A DNA stretch of 64,000 nt, taken from assembly GCF_039595395.1 (NCBI RefSeq), contig NZ_JBCNLP010000006.1:1307001-1371000 (forward strand). The letters run 5' to 3'. This document shows positions 19,638-28,803 of this stretch, piece by piece. This DNA is from Novosphingobium sp. Its GTDB lineage: Bacteria; Pseudomonadota; Alphaproteobacteria; Sphingomonadales; Sphingomonadaceae. Positions within the stretch are counted from its first letter, which is position 1. Every line of letters starts with the position of its first letter. The notes below the pieces were generated by a model, which was not told the origin of the DNA, searched no databases, and saw only the letters and a list, made by a program, of their open reading frames with translations. Both the position numbers and the translations under genes were made by a program.

Positions 19638-19641
<4 letters not shown>
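18703..19641 (-). CDS. di-haem cytochrome c of the cytochrome-c peroxidase/MauG family
   Basis: A 312-residue periplasmic protein with an N-terminal signal peptide ('ALLLAISALLCGAGIVRS'). Two c-type haem sites are visible: 'CQSCHD' near residue 70 and 'CASCHQ' near 205, each with the flanking helices of bacterial cytochrome-c peroxidases/MauG ('FNTPTVFNSGFNFRLGW', 'RVPSLRNVAVTAPYFHDG', 'FLGALTG'). Members reduce peroxide or perform long-range oxidations; the substrate here is unknown. The start overlaps the response-regulator stop (ATGA) and the stop overlaps the kinase start (ATGA). Being wedged between the two halves of a two-component system suggests a role in redox or peroxide sensing, which is inference. 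Confidence 0.9.
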
Positions 19642-20390
<749 letters not shown>

Positions 20391-20805
20391 CTTATGCTCC
20401 TCCAAGCGACCGCCTGACATCGCCCGTGTATAGAAGCGTCGCGGAGAGGCCGTTGTTAGCCCGTAGAAGGCTCGTGACATTTCCTGTTAGCTGCCGGGCC
20501 CGGATGCCAGGGCTGGCGAGGCGGGGGATGGCCCGGACCTCGCCGCTGCGTTCAGGCCATGGACCACCGCGATGTTAATCGCCCTGCGCGTTCCGCCGCG
20601 ACATCAATTTGCCTACAGTTGAAATTCCACCCGATAATGTGCTGATCGACCAGATGTTTGCTGAACATTGGCAACATCGCGACACTCTTCGGTTTCAACG
20701 GTAACAGTTCTTCTTGAAGCCCGGCCCGGCCCCATGCATCGTCCATCCGCACCTCAGGGCGCATCACCCTATCATACTGAAATTCTTGAACAGGATCGAC
20801 ACATC
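20391..20805. promoter_or_regulatory. divergent intergenic region (response regulator / AhpD-like gene)
   Basis: About 415 bp between divergent genes. The part from about 20570 to 20720 is visibly less GC-rich than the flanks and is the likeliest promoter zone for both directions. I find no strong inverted repeat, riboswitch-like fold or small ORF with a ribosome site. Short frames crossing it (for example 20552-20767 on the minus strand) have no recognisable content. Confidence 0.4.
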
Positions 20806-21366
20806 ATGGCGCGGATCAGCTATGTCGAGGATGCGGTCTATCAGGAACGTCTGGGTTCCCCTCAGGTGGCGAACCTGCTGCGCGTGCTGTTCCACTCGCC
20901 GCAATGGGCCGAAGCCTTCGTTCGGCTCGCGGGGGCACAGATGAGCGTTCTGTCGCTGCCCGCGCGGGACCGGGAGCTGGTCATCCTGCAGGTCGGCCAT
21001 ATGCGCCGGGCCGATTATGTCGTGGCCCAGCATGAGGGCATCGCAGATATCCTCGGCATTCCGGCAGAGCAGCGTGAGGCGCTGCGCACCGGTGACTTTG
21101 CCAATCCGGCCTTCTCGGACCGCGACAAGGCCCTGATCCATCTCGTCGCGGTGCTGATCAACACCGGGGCCGCCGATGCGACGACGCTCAATGCCGCCAA
21201 ACGCTTCTTCAGCGAGGCGGAGCTGGTGGAAATTGTTGGCGTTCAGGGCTTTGCCGCAACGGTCGCGGCAATCACCAGAAGCTTCGAGATCGACATCGAC
21301 CCCGTCAGTGCCGAGGATCTGCTGCGCTTTTCCAAAGCGGTCGGGGCCGATCAGCCCCGCGCCTGA
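20806..21366 (+). CDS. carboxymuconolactone decarboxylase/AhpD-like protein
   Basis: A 186-residue all-helical protein of the CMD/AhpD superfamily ('LLRVLFHSPQWAEAFVRLAG', 'LSLPARDRELVILQVGHMRRADYVVAQHEGIA' region, 'FSDRDKALIHLV', 'LVEIVGVQGF'). The place where peroxidatic members carry a CxxC pair reads R-A-D-Y-V-V-A-Q-H, so a thiol peroxidase activity is unlikely; members of this sub-group are of unknown or decarboxylase/isomerase-type function. The ATG at 20806 is chosen by homology; the open frame extends further upstream. It converges on the flavin monooxygenase gene with only 6 bp between stops, and may act with it on the same small molecule. Confidence 0.85.
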   Translation: MARISYVEDAVYQERLGSPQVANLLRVLFHSPQWAEAFVRLAGAQMSVLSLPARDRELVILQVGHMRRADYVVAQHEGIADILGIPAEQREALRTGDFANPAFSDRDKALIHLVAVLINTGAADATTLNAAKRFFSEAELVEIVGVQGFAATVAAITRSFEIDIDPVSAEDLLRFSKAVGADQPRA

Positions 21367-21372
21367 AGGGTC

Positions 21373-22499
21373 TCACACCGGCTGCATCAGCGGCCCATAG
21401 GTCTGGCGATACTTCTTCGGCCCGACGAAAGGCAGCAGGAGGTTACGCAGCCCCGACGGCAATTTCGCCGCGCGTGACATGGCATCGGTCTGCGCCTGCA
21501 CATGCCCGACCCGAGACCGCCGCTGCGCCTCGAACGCCGCCAGCGCCGAAGGCATATCGGCCCCTTCGGCCAGCAGGCGGCCCAGCACGATCGCGTCCTC
21601 CATGCCAAGCGCGGCCCCTTCCGCCCAGACCGGGGCGGTGGCATGCGCCGCATCCCCGATCAGGACGACGCGCTTGTCATGCCAGCGATCCAGCCGCACC
21701 TCTTCCAGAGGCGAGTGATACAGCCCGCCGGGCCGCGCCATGCCCTGAGCCACCGCCTCGCGAACGCGGTCGGGGAATTGTTTGGCCAGCTCGATCAGCG
21801 AGGCTCTGGAGAGGTTCTTGGCACGCGGTCTGGTGATCGCGGCCCAGCCATAGACCTCATGCTCGTCGACCGGCATCAGCAAGACCATGCCATCCGCGCC
21901 GGCCCAGACCGTCCAGCAATCGAGGCCCGGATTGGGCGCCATGAAGCGCCAGCTCGCATCGGCCAGCATGGCGTGCCCACGACCGGCGACAGTGCCGAAA
22001 AGCTCCTGCCGAATGGTCGAGCGCACCCCGTCCGCGCCCACGATCAGGCTGGCGGTGAGGGCCGAACCGTCCGCCAGCAGAACCTTGGGGCGGGCCGCAT
22101 GCAGGGCAAGCGAACGCACGGTTCCGGGCCGCTGCCGGTCAGCATCCAGCCCTTCATTCAGCATCGCCGTCAGCGCGGCGCGGCGAATGCTTCGGGGGCG
22201 CAGCCCTGCCCCCAGAAAGCATCCTCGTCCATCGCGAAGAGCAGCTTGTCGCCAGCGGTGCGGTATTCGCGGCGGCCGATGGGATGCCCCTCTGCCTCGA
22301 TCCTGTCGCGCAGGCCAAGGTCGGCCAGCGCCTGAATGGCATTGCCCGGCAGATTGATCGCCAGCCCGCCGTCCTGCGGGGTCAATCGACGCTCCACCAG
22401 CACGTAGGGCACGCCGCCCGCCTGAAGCATTCTGGCAAGCGCAAGGCCCGCAATGCCGCCACCGGCGATAACAACGGGGTCTTGCGATGGAAGTGGCAC
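21373..22499 (-). pseudogene. FAD-dependent monooxygenase (class A type), frameshifted
   Basis: Class A flavin monooxygenase in two frames. The N-terminal piece from ATG 22499 has the FAD Rossmann motif 'GGGIAGLALARMLQAGG' and 'FWGQG'. The rest, in another frame, has 'RRAALTAMLNEGL', 'GADGVRSTIRQELFG' and the second FAD motif 'LIGDAAHATAPVWAEGAA'. Restoring one missing G in the GGG or GGGGG run at 22204-22213 joins them as FWGQGLRPRS-IRRAAL, a normal family sequence. Total length is 1127 nt, one base short of 376 codons. It diverges from the MHS transporter and converges on the CMD-like gene. The substrate is unknown. Confidence 0.85.
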
Positions 22500-22626
22500 G
22501 CTGGAGTCCTCAATTTACTCGATAATTTGCCGCCTAATGCATTCGGCCGGTCCGGACAAACTGTTTGCGCGTTACGGATGTCACACTTCTTGCCTGCCGG
22601 AAGTCTTGACCGCTTTCACGATAATC

Positions 22627-23958
22627 ATGACATGCGAACCCATGTCCAAAACCCATCATCACCATAATCCTCGCGCATTGCTGGCCAGCTTTGTGGGAAC
22701 GAGCATCGAATTTTACGACTTCTACATCTACGCCACCGCGGCCAGTCTGGTGCTGGGCGGTCTTTTCTTTCCGTCCGGCTCGCCGCAGGCTCAGCAACTG
22801 GCGGCTTTCGCGACGCTGGCCGTCGCTTTCATCGCCCGCCCGATCGGCGCGGTGCTGTTCGGCCATTTCGGCGACCGCATCGGGCGCAAATCGACGCTGG
22901 TCGTCTCGCTGCTGACCATGGGCCTGTCGACCACGCTGATCGCTGTCCTCCCGACCTATGCGCAGGCGGGCCTGTGGGCGCCGCTTGCCCTGTGCCTGCT
23001 TCGCTTTGGCCAGGGCCTGGGACTGGGCGGCGAATGGGGCGGAGCCGCGCTGGTGGCGGTGGAGAATGCCCCGCCCGGCTGGCGGGCCCGCTATGGCATG
23101 TTCCCCCAACTTGGCGCGCCCGCCGGTTTGCTGGCCGCCAACGGCCTGTTCCTGCTGATGGGCGCATGGCTCAGCCCCGAGCAATTCCGCGCCTGGGGCT
23201 GGCGCATCCCCTTCGCGTTGAGTTCGATCCTCGTGATCGTCGGCCTGTGGGTGCGCCTGCGGCTGGCCGAAACGCCCGCCTTTACCGCCTCGCTGCGCAA
23301 GGCCGTCCCGCCGAAACTGCCGCTCGCCACGCTGATCCGCTTTCACTGGCGCGGGCTTGCTTTCGGCACGTTCGGCGCCATCGGCTGCTTTGCGCTCTAC
23401 TATATCGTTACCAGCTTCACGCTCAGCTATGCGACCAGAACATTGGGCTATCCGATGCAGCAATTGCTGGGCGTGCAGCTTGCGGCCATTCCCTTCCTTG
23501 CCCTCGGCATCGCCTTTGCCGCCTGTCTCGCGGACGCGCGCTTCTCCGAAAGGCTGGTGCTTGCCGGGGGATGCGTGTGCGTGGTGGGCGCAGGGCTTGC
23601 CCTCGCCCCGATGATGGAAAGCGGTTCGCTGCGGCTGATCTTCGCCTATCTGGCCGTCACGCTCTTCCTGATGGGCACCGTCTATGGCCCGCTGAGCGGC
23701 TGGCTTCCCACGCTGTTTCCCGCCGGCGTCCGCTACACCGGCGTATCGATCGCCTTCAACATGGCCGGTGTGCTCGGCGGCGGATTGACGCCGCTGGTCG
23801 CCACCGCCCTGTCGGCGCATGGCGGTCTGGCGCCCGTGGGCCTTTATGCGGGAGGAGCGGCTGTTGTCAGCCTGATCGCCCTTGTCGCTGCCGCCCGGCT
23901 ACGGACCGACGAGGCCGGGCAGGCACCTGAAACGCCGGGCCTGGCAAGGCAGAACTAA
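22627..23958 (+). CDS. MFS transporter, metabolite:H+ symporter (MHS) family
   Basis: About 440 residues with twelve predicted membrane spans. The MHS-type features are visible: 'GTSIEFYDFYIYATAA' in helix 1, 'GHFGDRIGRK' in the loop after helix 2-3, and 'RFGQGLGLGGEWGGAAL' in helix 4. Relatives import carboxylates, shikimate or betaine by proton symport. Starts at ATG 22627 or 22642 are both possible; neither has a strong ribosome site. A His run lies at residues 4-7 of the shorter form. It diverges from the broken flavin monooxygenase gene, so the two may have served one substrate. Its stop overlaps the stop of the convergent glycosyltransferase by two bases. Confidence 0.92.
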   Translation: MTCEPMSKTHHHHNPRALLASFVGTSIEFYDFYIYATAASLVLGGLFFPSGSPQAQQLAAFATLAVAFIARPIGAVLFGHFGDRIGRKSTLVVSLLTMGLSTTLIAVLPTYAQAGLWAPLALCLLRFGQGLGLGGEWGGAALVAVENAPPGWRARYGMFPQLGAPAGLLAANGLFLLMGAWLSPEQFRAWGWRIPFALSSILVIVGLWVRLRLAETPAFTASLRKAVPPKLPLATLIRFHWRGLAFGTFGAIGCFALYYIVTSFTLSYATRTLGYPMQQLLGVQLAAIPFLALGIAFAACLADARFSERLVLAGGCVCVVGAGLALAPMMESGSLRLIFAYLAVTLFLMGTVYGPLSGWLPTLFPAGVRYTGVSIAFNMAGVLGGGLTPLVATALSAHGGLAPVGLYAGGAAVVSLIALVAAARLRTDEAGQAPETPGLARQN

Positions 23959-25403
23959 GCCCGCCCCGCCAGCAGGGGTATGGCGGTGCGATGCTGCTTC
24001 ACCCAGCTCTCCCGCCCGGAGAGGAAGGCGCCCCAGCCCCAGAGTGCCCCGGCATGGCGCAGAAGCTGGAAGGTGAAGGGCTCGGCAAAGGACACCAGCA
24101 CGGCCTGCACCAGCCCCAGCCCTTCGCTCTGCCCCGTCCAGCGCCGGTACAGCGTGATCGACCACAGGTGAAAGCTCAGATCCAGCGCCACCTTGGCCAC
24201 CATCACCGAGAGGATCGGCGCGGCCAGCGACAGGCCATGGGTGAGGAACAGGCTGACCAGCACGGCAAAAGCCGTCAGCCCATAGATCGGCTGGAATGTG
24301 TCCACCGCCTTGACCGGCAGCATGCGCGTGCCCAGCTTGCCGAAGCGGGGGTTGCCGACCATGTCGCGGTTCCAGTGCTGGGTCTGGAGGAAGCCGCCGA
24401 ACCAGCGCCGCCGCTGGCGCAGAAAGGCCAGCGGACTGGCCGGAGCATCGGTGCTGGCCATGGCCCCACCGATCACGCGGGTCCGCCAGCCGCGCCCGGT
24501 CTCGGCGGAATGACGGTAGAGGCGGTGGATCAGCTCATAATCCTCGACCATGCATTCGGGGTCGAAACCGCCGACCTCCAGCACCGCATCGCGGCGGAAA
24601 CCGGCAAAGGCGCCAGAGATCAGCAGCAGCCCGTCCTGCTCCATCCAGGCATAGCGCGAGAGGAAATTGCGGACATATTCGTAACGCTGAAAGGTCTCGA
24701 AAATCCGCCCGGAGAGCTGCGGCCCGCAGATCGGCCTGATCACGCCGGTGGCCGCCACCAGTTCGGGCTCGACAGCAAAGGCCCGGCGCATCGCCGCCAG
24801 CGAACCGGGCGCCAGCAGCGTATCGGCATCGACCGTCAGCATCAGATCGGTGTCGACATGGATGATCGCGGCATTGAGCGCCCGCGCCTTCCCGCCATGG
24901 GGCAGCCGCAGCCAGCGCAGCGAAGGCATGCCCGGCGCCGGGCCGCTGATCTCGCCCACAGCGGGGGTGGCCAGCCCGTAAAGCTCTTTCAGCACGCGGG
25001 CACTGTCATCATCCGAACCGTCATCGGCCAGCAGGATCAGTTCGGGCGGATCCTCCTGCTTCACCAGACGGTCGATGGTGACGCCCAGCACCGGCGCCTC
25101 GTTGCGCGCGGCGATGATCACGCCCAAAGTCGGGCGCGTCGCGGGCAAGGGCGGCGTGACCGCGGGCGCGGCATGGCGCAGCGGCAGAATGCTCCATGCG
25201 GTGAACAGCAACAGCGCCGTATCATAGAGGATATAGGCGATCCCCACGCTCCAGCTCCACAGATTGGCGCGCAGGAACACCTGAAGCGTCAGCGTCAGAA
25301 ACAGGATCGGCGAGATCAGGCCAATGATCCGCCCGGCCAGCGGCACCGGGCGGGGCGTCAGACGCGGCGACTGGAGATTGAAGGCGTGCTGAAGCATGGT
25401 CAT
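23955..25403 (-). CDS. membrane glycosyltransferase family 2 (cellulose-synthase-like)
   Basis: Processive-type GT2 enzyme of about 482 residues. Two N-terminal membrane spans (about 22-70) precede the catalytic domain with 'IIAARNEAPVL', 'LLADDGSDDDS', 'TVDADTLL' (DxD), 'VEDYEL' (catalytic Asp) and 'QRRRWFGG' (QxxRW). Several C-terminal spans follow ('IYGLTAFAVLVSLFLTHGL' region). This is the layout of enzymes that polymerise and export a polysaccharide or transfer sugar to a lipid carrier. No partner polysaccharide genes lie beside it, so the product is unknown. ATG 25403 or 25397 are likely starts; the longer frame to 25496 would run into the divergent cytochrome b561 gene. Confidence 0.92.
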   Translation of the reverse strand: MTMLQHAFNLQSPRLTPRPVPLAGRIIGLISPILFLTLTLQVFLRANLWSWSVGIAYILYDTALLLFTAWSILPLRHAAPAVTPPLPATRPTLGVIIAARNEAPVLGVTIDRLVKQEDPPELILLADDGSDDDSARVLKELYGLATPAVGEISGPAPGMPSLRWLRLPHGGKARALNAAIIHVDTDLMLTVDADTLLAPGSLAAMRRAFAVEPELVAATGVIRPICGPQLSGRIFETFQRYEYVRNFLSRYAWMEQDGLLLISGAFAGFRRDAVLEVGGFDPECMVEDYELIHRLYRHSAETGRGWRTRVIGGAMASTDAPASPLAFLRQRRRWFGGFLQTQHWNRDMVGNPRFGKLGTRMLPVKAVDTFQPIYGLTAFAVLVSLFLTHGLSLAAPILSVMVAKVALDLSFHLWSITLYRRWTGQSEGLGLVQAVLVSFAEPFTFQLLRHAGALWGWGAFLSGRESWVKQHRTAIPLLAGRA

Positions 25404-25462
25404 TGCGTTGTTACCGGCGTTGGACGATGAATAGGCCATTAAGCTGCAAAGGGAACAGCAGA

Positions 25463-26026
25463 ATGGTGAAGCGTTACACGCATGCGGCCATAGCATTGCA
25501 CTGGCTGATCGCGGTCATGATCATTGCCAATATAGTGCTCGCCTGGGTGTGGCCGCTGGTCGCCGACGAGCAGGTGCGCCCGATGATCAACGCCCATAAA
25601 TCCATCGGCATCACCGTGCTGGGGCTGGCCATCATGCGTCTGCTGTGGCGCTTCACCCATCGCCCGCCCGCCTATCCGCCCTCCTATCAGGGGTGGGAAA
25701 GGGCGGCATCGCATGGGGTGCATGCGCTGCTCTATCTGGTGATGTTCGGCATGCCGCTGACCGGCTGGATCATGGATTCGGCCTGGAAGGATGCGGGCAC
25801 CCATCCGATGTTGTGGTTCGGCCTGTTCGAATGGCCGCGCATCGCCTGGTTCCAGCATCTCGATCCGGCGCTGCGCGACAGGCTACATGACGGTTTCGGC
25901 GCGGCCCATGGCTTGGGGGCCATTGCGCTTTATGTCCTGTTCGTCCTGCATGTCGGCGGGGCGCTGAAGCACCAGTTCATCGACCGCGAGCGCGAGTTGC
26001 AGCGCATGTGGCCGGGGCGGGATTGA
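25463..26026 (+). CDS. cytochrome b561 family protein
   Basis: A 187-residue four-helix membrane cytochrome of the YodB/CybB type. Haem-ligand histidines lie in 'HAAIALHWLIAVM' (helix 1), 'INAHKSIG' (helix 2), 'SHGVHALLYLVMF' (helix 3) and 'VLFVLHVGGALKH' (helix 4). It would move electrons between quinol and a periplasmic acceptor or superoxide. ATG 25463 is preceded by AAGGGA at suitable distance. It diverges from the glycosyltransferase and converges on the amidohydrolase; no functional link with either is evident. Confidence 0.93.
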   Translation: MVKRYTHAAIALHWLIAVMIIANIVLAWVWPLVADEQVRPMINAHKSIGITVLGLAIMRLLWRFTHRPPAYPPSYQGWERAASHGVHALLYLVMFGMPLTGWIMDSAWKDAGTHPMLWFGLFEWPRIAWFQHLDPALRDRLHDGFGAAHGLGAIALYVLFVLHVGGALKHQFIDRERELQRMWPGRD

Positions 26027-26058
26027 GGGCAGCCGCTGATCGCGCGGGGACGCTTGGC

Positions 26059-27627
26059 CTAGTGCAAGCTGCCCCGCTTTTCGGCAACGCTCCGGCGTAG
26101 CCCGTCCAGGGTCTGAGCCGAATGATAGGCTCCCGCCCGGACCACCGCCGCGATGCCGTGCAGATGCTCCACCCGCGCCAGCGGATCGGCATCCAGCAGC
26201 ACCAGATCGGCGTCGTAACCCACCGCCACGCGGCCCATGGCATCGCTGCGCCCCAGATAGTCGGCGGGATCGGTGGTGGCCATCTGCAGAATGCGCAAGG
26301 GGCTGATCCCGGCCAGTGCCAATTCGGCAAACTCCTGCTTGAGCGTCAGGCCCGGCCCCAGATAGGAACCGCCATCAGTGCCCGCCATCATCCGCACCCC
26401 GCTGTCGCACAGCAGTTTCGCCAGTTCTAGCTGGCGCGGATAGGCATCGCGGAAAGCATGGCGCACGGCGGCGGGCAGAGCCTTGAAACGCGCCGTCACC
26501 TCGCGCCAGTTCTTCACCGCCCTGGCGGGCATATAGGCCAGCATCTCATCCTGCTCATACTCAGGGTTTTCGGCATATTCCTGCGTGCGCAGCCGCACCA
26601 TGGTGGGCACATGCCAACTGCCGTCCGCGCGGAAACGCTCGGCCACGGCATGGCCCTTATCGGGGTTGAAGCTGCGGATGGCGCGCTGCAGACGATCCAC
26701 ATCGCGGGGCTTGGCAAAGGCCGAGGGGTTGATCAGCATCTTGCCCAGCTTCTTCATCACCAGCGTTTCAAGGAACGGGATCTTGAAAGGCGGCGCCTTG
26801 ATCACCTCGCGCCGATAGCTGTCGGCGCGCAATTCGGCCTCATCGTCCGAGCAGCAGATCCACACCGTGCTGCCCGGCCCCAGATGCTCCACCGAGCGGA
26901 AACCGGCGGCGGTGGCATCGAGCGCATCGGTGCCCTCCTGCAGATGGCCCAGCAGGGCGATGCCCTGTTTGCGCCCCTCTTCCAGCGCGACGAAGAAGAC
27001 CTCGGGCGCGACCATACCCACCTTGATGAAATCGGCCCCCTGCGTCTTCTGGCGGCGGATTTCTTCCACCACCGCATCGGCGGACCCGGCATTGAAGGGC
27101 GTCAGCAACGAGCCGGGCGTTTCCAGCAAAGCAGGCGCCAGCTCCCCGATCGGCAGCTTCCCCGCCCGTCGCGCCGCCAGCAGAGCGGGCGAGCCCGACA
27201 TCTGGCGAAAACCCGTCACCCCCTCGGCCAGCATCAGCGCCAGAGAACCGGATGGATCGGGCAATTCCAGCACATGGGAATGCATGTCATTGTAGCCGGG
27301 CACCACGAATTTGCCCGTGCCATCCACCACCTGCACCTGCGGCGAAACCTGCTTGCTGCCGGTGGGGAAGATATCGGTGATGCGGCCCAAGGTGATCGCG
27401 ATGCTCATGCCCCGTGCCTTGCCGCCATCGACGGGATCGACGATGGTGACATTCTCGATCCGCAGATCGCGCGGCGGCGCGGGTGCCGCCACGACGGCGG
27501 GCGCCGGGACCAGACCCGTCAACCAGCCGGTGATCCCGCGCAAGGGCATCGAGGGCATCGCCGCCTGCGCATGGGCATAGGCGCAGCAAGGGCAAGGGGC
27601 GGAGCCGGTCAGGGCCGTCAGCAGCAT
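26059..27627 (-). CDS. metal-dependent amidohydrolase of module A
   Basis: About 522 residues. The amidohydrolase TIM barrel has its metal ligands in the expected order: 'DMHSHV' (HxH), 'FIKVG' (Lys), 'LLGHLQ', 'SVEHLG' and 'AGTDGG' (Asp), with the small composite beta domain ('DLRIENVTIVDP' and 'GYDADLVLLDADPL') at both ends. The first ~50 residues are Ala/Pro-rich with a Cys cluster and may be a secretion signal or an overlong start; ATG codons at residues 24 and 27 are alternatives. It lies 12 bp downstream of the P450 and ends the receptor-P450-amidohydrolase operon, so it may open an amide, lactam or ester bond of the imported compound (inference). Confidence 0.9.
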   Translation of the reverse strand: MLLTALTGSAPCPCCAYAHAQAAMPSMPLRGITGWLTGLVPAPAVVAAPAPPRDLRIENVTIVDPVDGGKARGMSIAITLGRITDIFPTGSKQVSPQVQVVDGTGKFVVPGYNDMHSHVLELPDPSGSLALMLAEGVTGFRQMSGSPALLAARRAGKLPIGELAPALLETPGSLLTPFNAGSADAVVEEIRRQKTQGADFIKVGMVAPEVFFVALEEGRKQGIALLGHLQEGTDALDATAAGFRSVEHLGPGSTVWICCSDDEAELRADSYRREVIKAPPFKIPFLETLVMKKLGKMLINPSAFAKPRDVDRLQRAIRSFNPDKGHAVAERFRADGSWHVPTMVRLRTQEYAENPEYEQDEMLAYMPARAVKNWREVTARFKALPAAVRHAFRDAYPRQLELAKLLCDSGVRMMAGTDGGSYLGPGLTLKQEFAELALAGISPLRILQMATTDPADYLGRSDAMGRVAVGYDADLVLLDADPLARVEHLHGIAAVVRAGAYHSAQTLDGLRRSVAEKRGSLH

Positions 27628-27639
27628 CGCGTGTCTCCC

Positions 27640-28803
27640 TCAATCCAGCCGCAGCATCAGGCTGGTGTGGCCATACAATCCGGCATTGCTGCCCATCTCG
27701 CTTTCGCCGAGGGTCAGGGTCACGCCCTGTTCGACCAGCGCCTCGACCAGCACCTCCATTTCCAGCCGCGCCAGATTCATCCCCGCGCACATATGCGGGC
27801 CGGTGCCCCAGGCGAGGTGGTCGCGACTGTCACGGGTGATGTCGAAGCTGTCGGGATCGGCATAGCGCCGCTCATCGCGGTTGGCGCAGCCATAGAGCAG
27901 CATCACCCGCGCGCCTTGCGGGATCACCATATCCTCCACGGCGTAATCCGCCACCGCCACGCGGGAAAACCAGCGCAGCACCGAGCTATGGCGCACCCCC
28001 TCCAGCACCGCCGCCGGGATCAGCTTCGGGTTCTCGCGCAGCATCGCCCATTGCTCGGGATGGCGCGCCAGATTGGCCAGCAGATGGCCCTTGGCCAGAA
28101 TGGTGGTGTCCAGGCTGGGGATGACATAGGCGCTGATCGCCGCCATCGCCTCCTGCATGGTCAGCCGGCCGCTCTCCGCCGCGCCGAAGAGTTCGGCGGC
28201 CCAGCTGCCATCCGCCACCTTGTCCGGGCTCAGCGTGCTGAGGAAAGCGAAGGCATCGCGCAAGGAGCCCACGTCCGCCGGGTCCTGCATCGGGCCGATG
28301 GCGTTGAAGGCTGCGGCGGCCCATTCCAGCATGCGGTCACGCCCCACCTCGGGCAGGCCGACCAAATGCGAGATCGCCTGCACCGGCAGAAACGGCGCCA
28401 GATCGCGCATGGCATCGAACCAGCCCTGCCCGGCCAGCGCCTTGACCCGCGTGGCGACCATCTCCTTGAAATCGGCGCGCGCTTTGCTGAGGCGTGCCGG
28501 GGTCAAGGGCTTGGTCACCGCCGCGCGCAGCCGCTGATGCAGGTCGCCGTCGGATTGCAGCACATTCATGCCCTTGGGCGCGTTGAAGGCGGCGCTGAAC
28601 CCCACCCCCTCGCCGCTGATCAGCGCATCGGCGGCGCGCAAGGCCGCCTGCACCGGGGCGAACCGGCCCAGGGCATAGACCTCGGGCCGGGCCAGCCGCA
28701 CCACCGGCCCCGCATCGCGCAACCTTGCGTAATCCGCGAAAGGATCGCGCAGGCTGGCCGCAGCGAACAGATCGATATCGACCTCTGGAACCGGCGTGCC
28801 CAT
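27640..28803 (-). CDS. cytochrome P450 of module A
   Basis: Soluble bacterial P450 of 387 residues. The haem-binding loop is 'WGTGPHMCAGMNLARLE', the K-helix ExxR is 'EGVR', and the meander has 'YGCANRDERRYADPD'. The I-helix reads 'YVIPSLDTTI', keeping the acid-Thr pair but replacing the usual AGxDT glycine region. Its ATG overlaps the receptor stop (ATGA), so the two are coupled. No ferredoxin or reductase gene is adjacent; electrons must come from elsewhere. By context it would hydroxylate or O-demethylate an aromatic substrate. A paralogue with the same I-helix variation lies at 58919-60109. Confidence 0.94.
   Translation of the reverse strand: MGTPVPEVDIDLFAAASLRDPFADYARLRDAGPVVRLARPEVYALGRFAPVQAALRAADALISGEGVGFSAAFNAPKGMNVLQSDGDLHQRLRAAVTKPLTPARLSKARADFKEMVATRVKALAGQGWFDAMRDLAPFLPVQAISHLVGLPEVGRDRMLEWAAAAFNAIGPMQDPADVGSLRDAFAFLSTLSPDKVADGSWAAELFGAAESGRLTMQEAMAAISAYVIPSLDTTILAKGHLLANLARHPEQWAMLRENPKLIPAAVLEGVRHSSVLRWFSRVAVADYAVEDMVIPQGARVMLLYGCANRDERRYADPDSFDITRDSRDHLAWGTGPHMCAGMNLARLEMEVLVEALVEQGVTLTLGESEMGSNAGLYGHTSLMLRLD

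Noticed and set aside
26027..26058. Terminator between cytochrome b561 and the amidohydrolase
   Set aside because: GGGCAGC/GCTGCCC arms exist, but the loop would be over 30 nt and there is no T tract.
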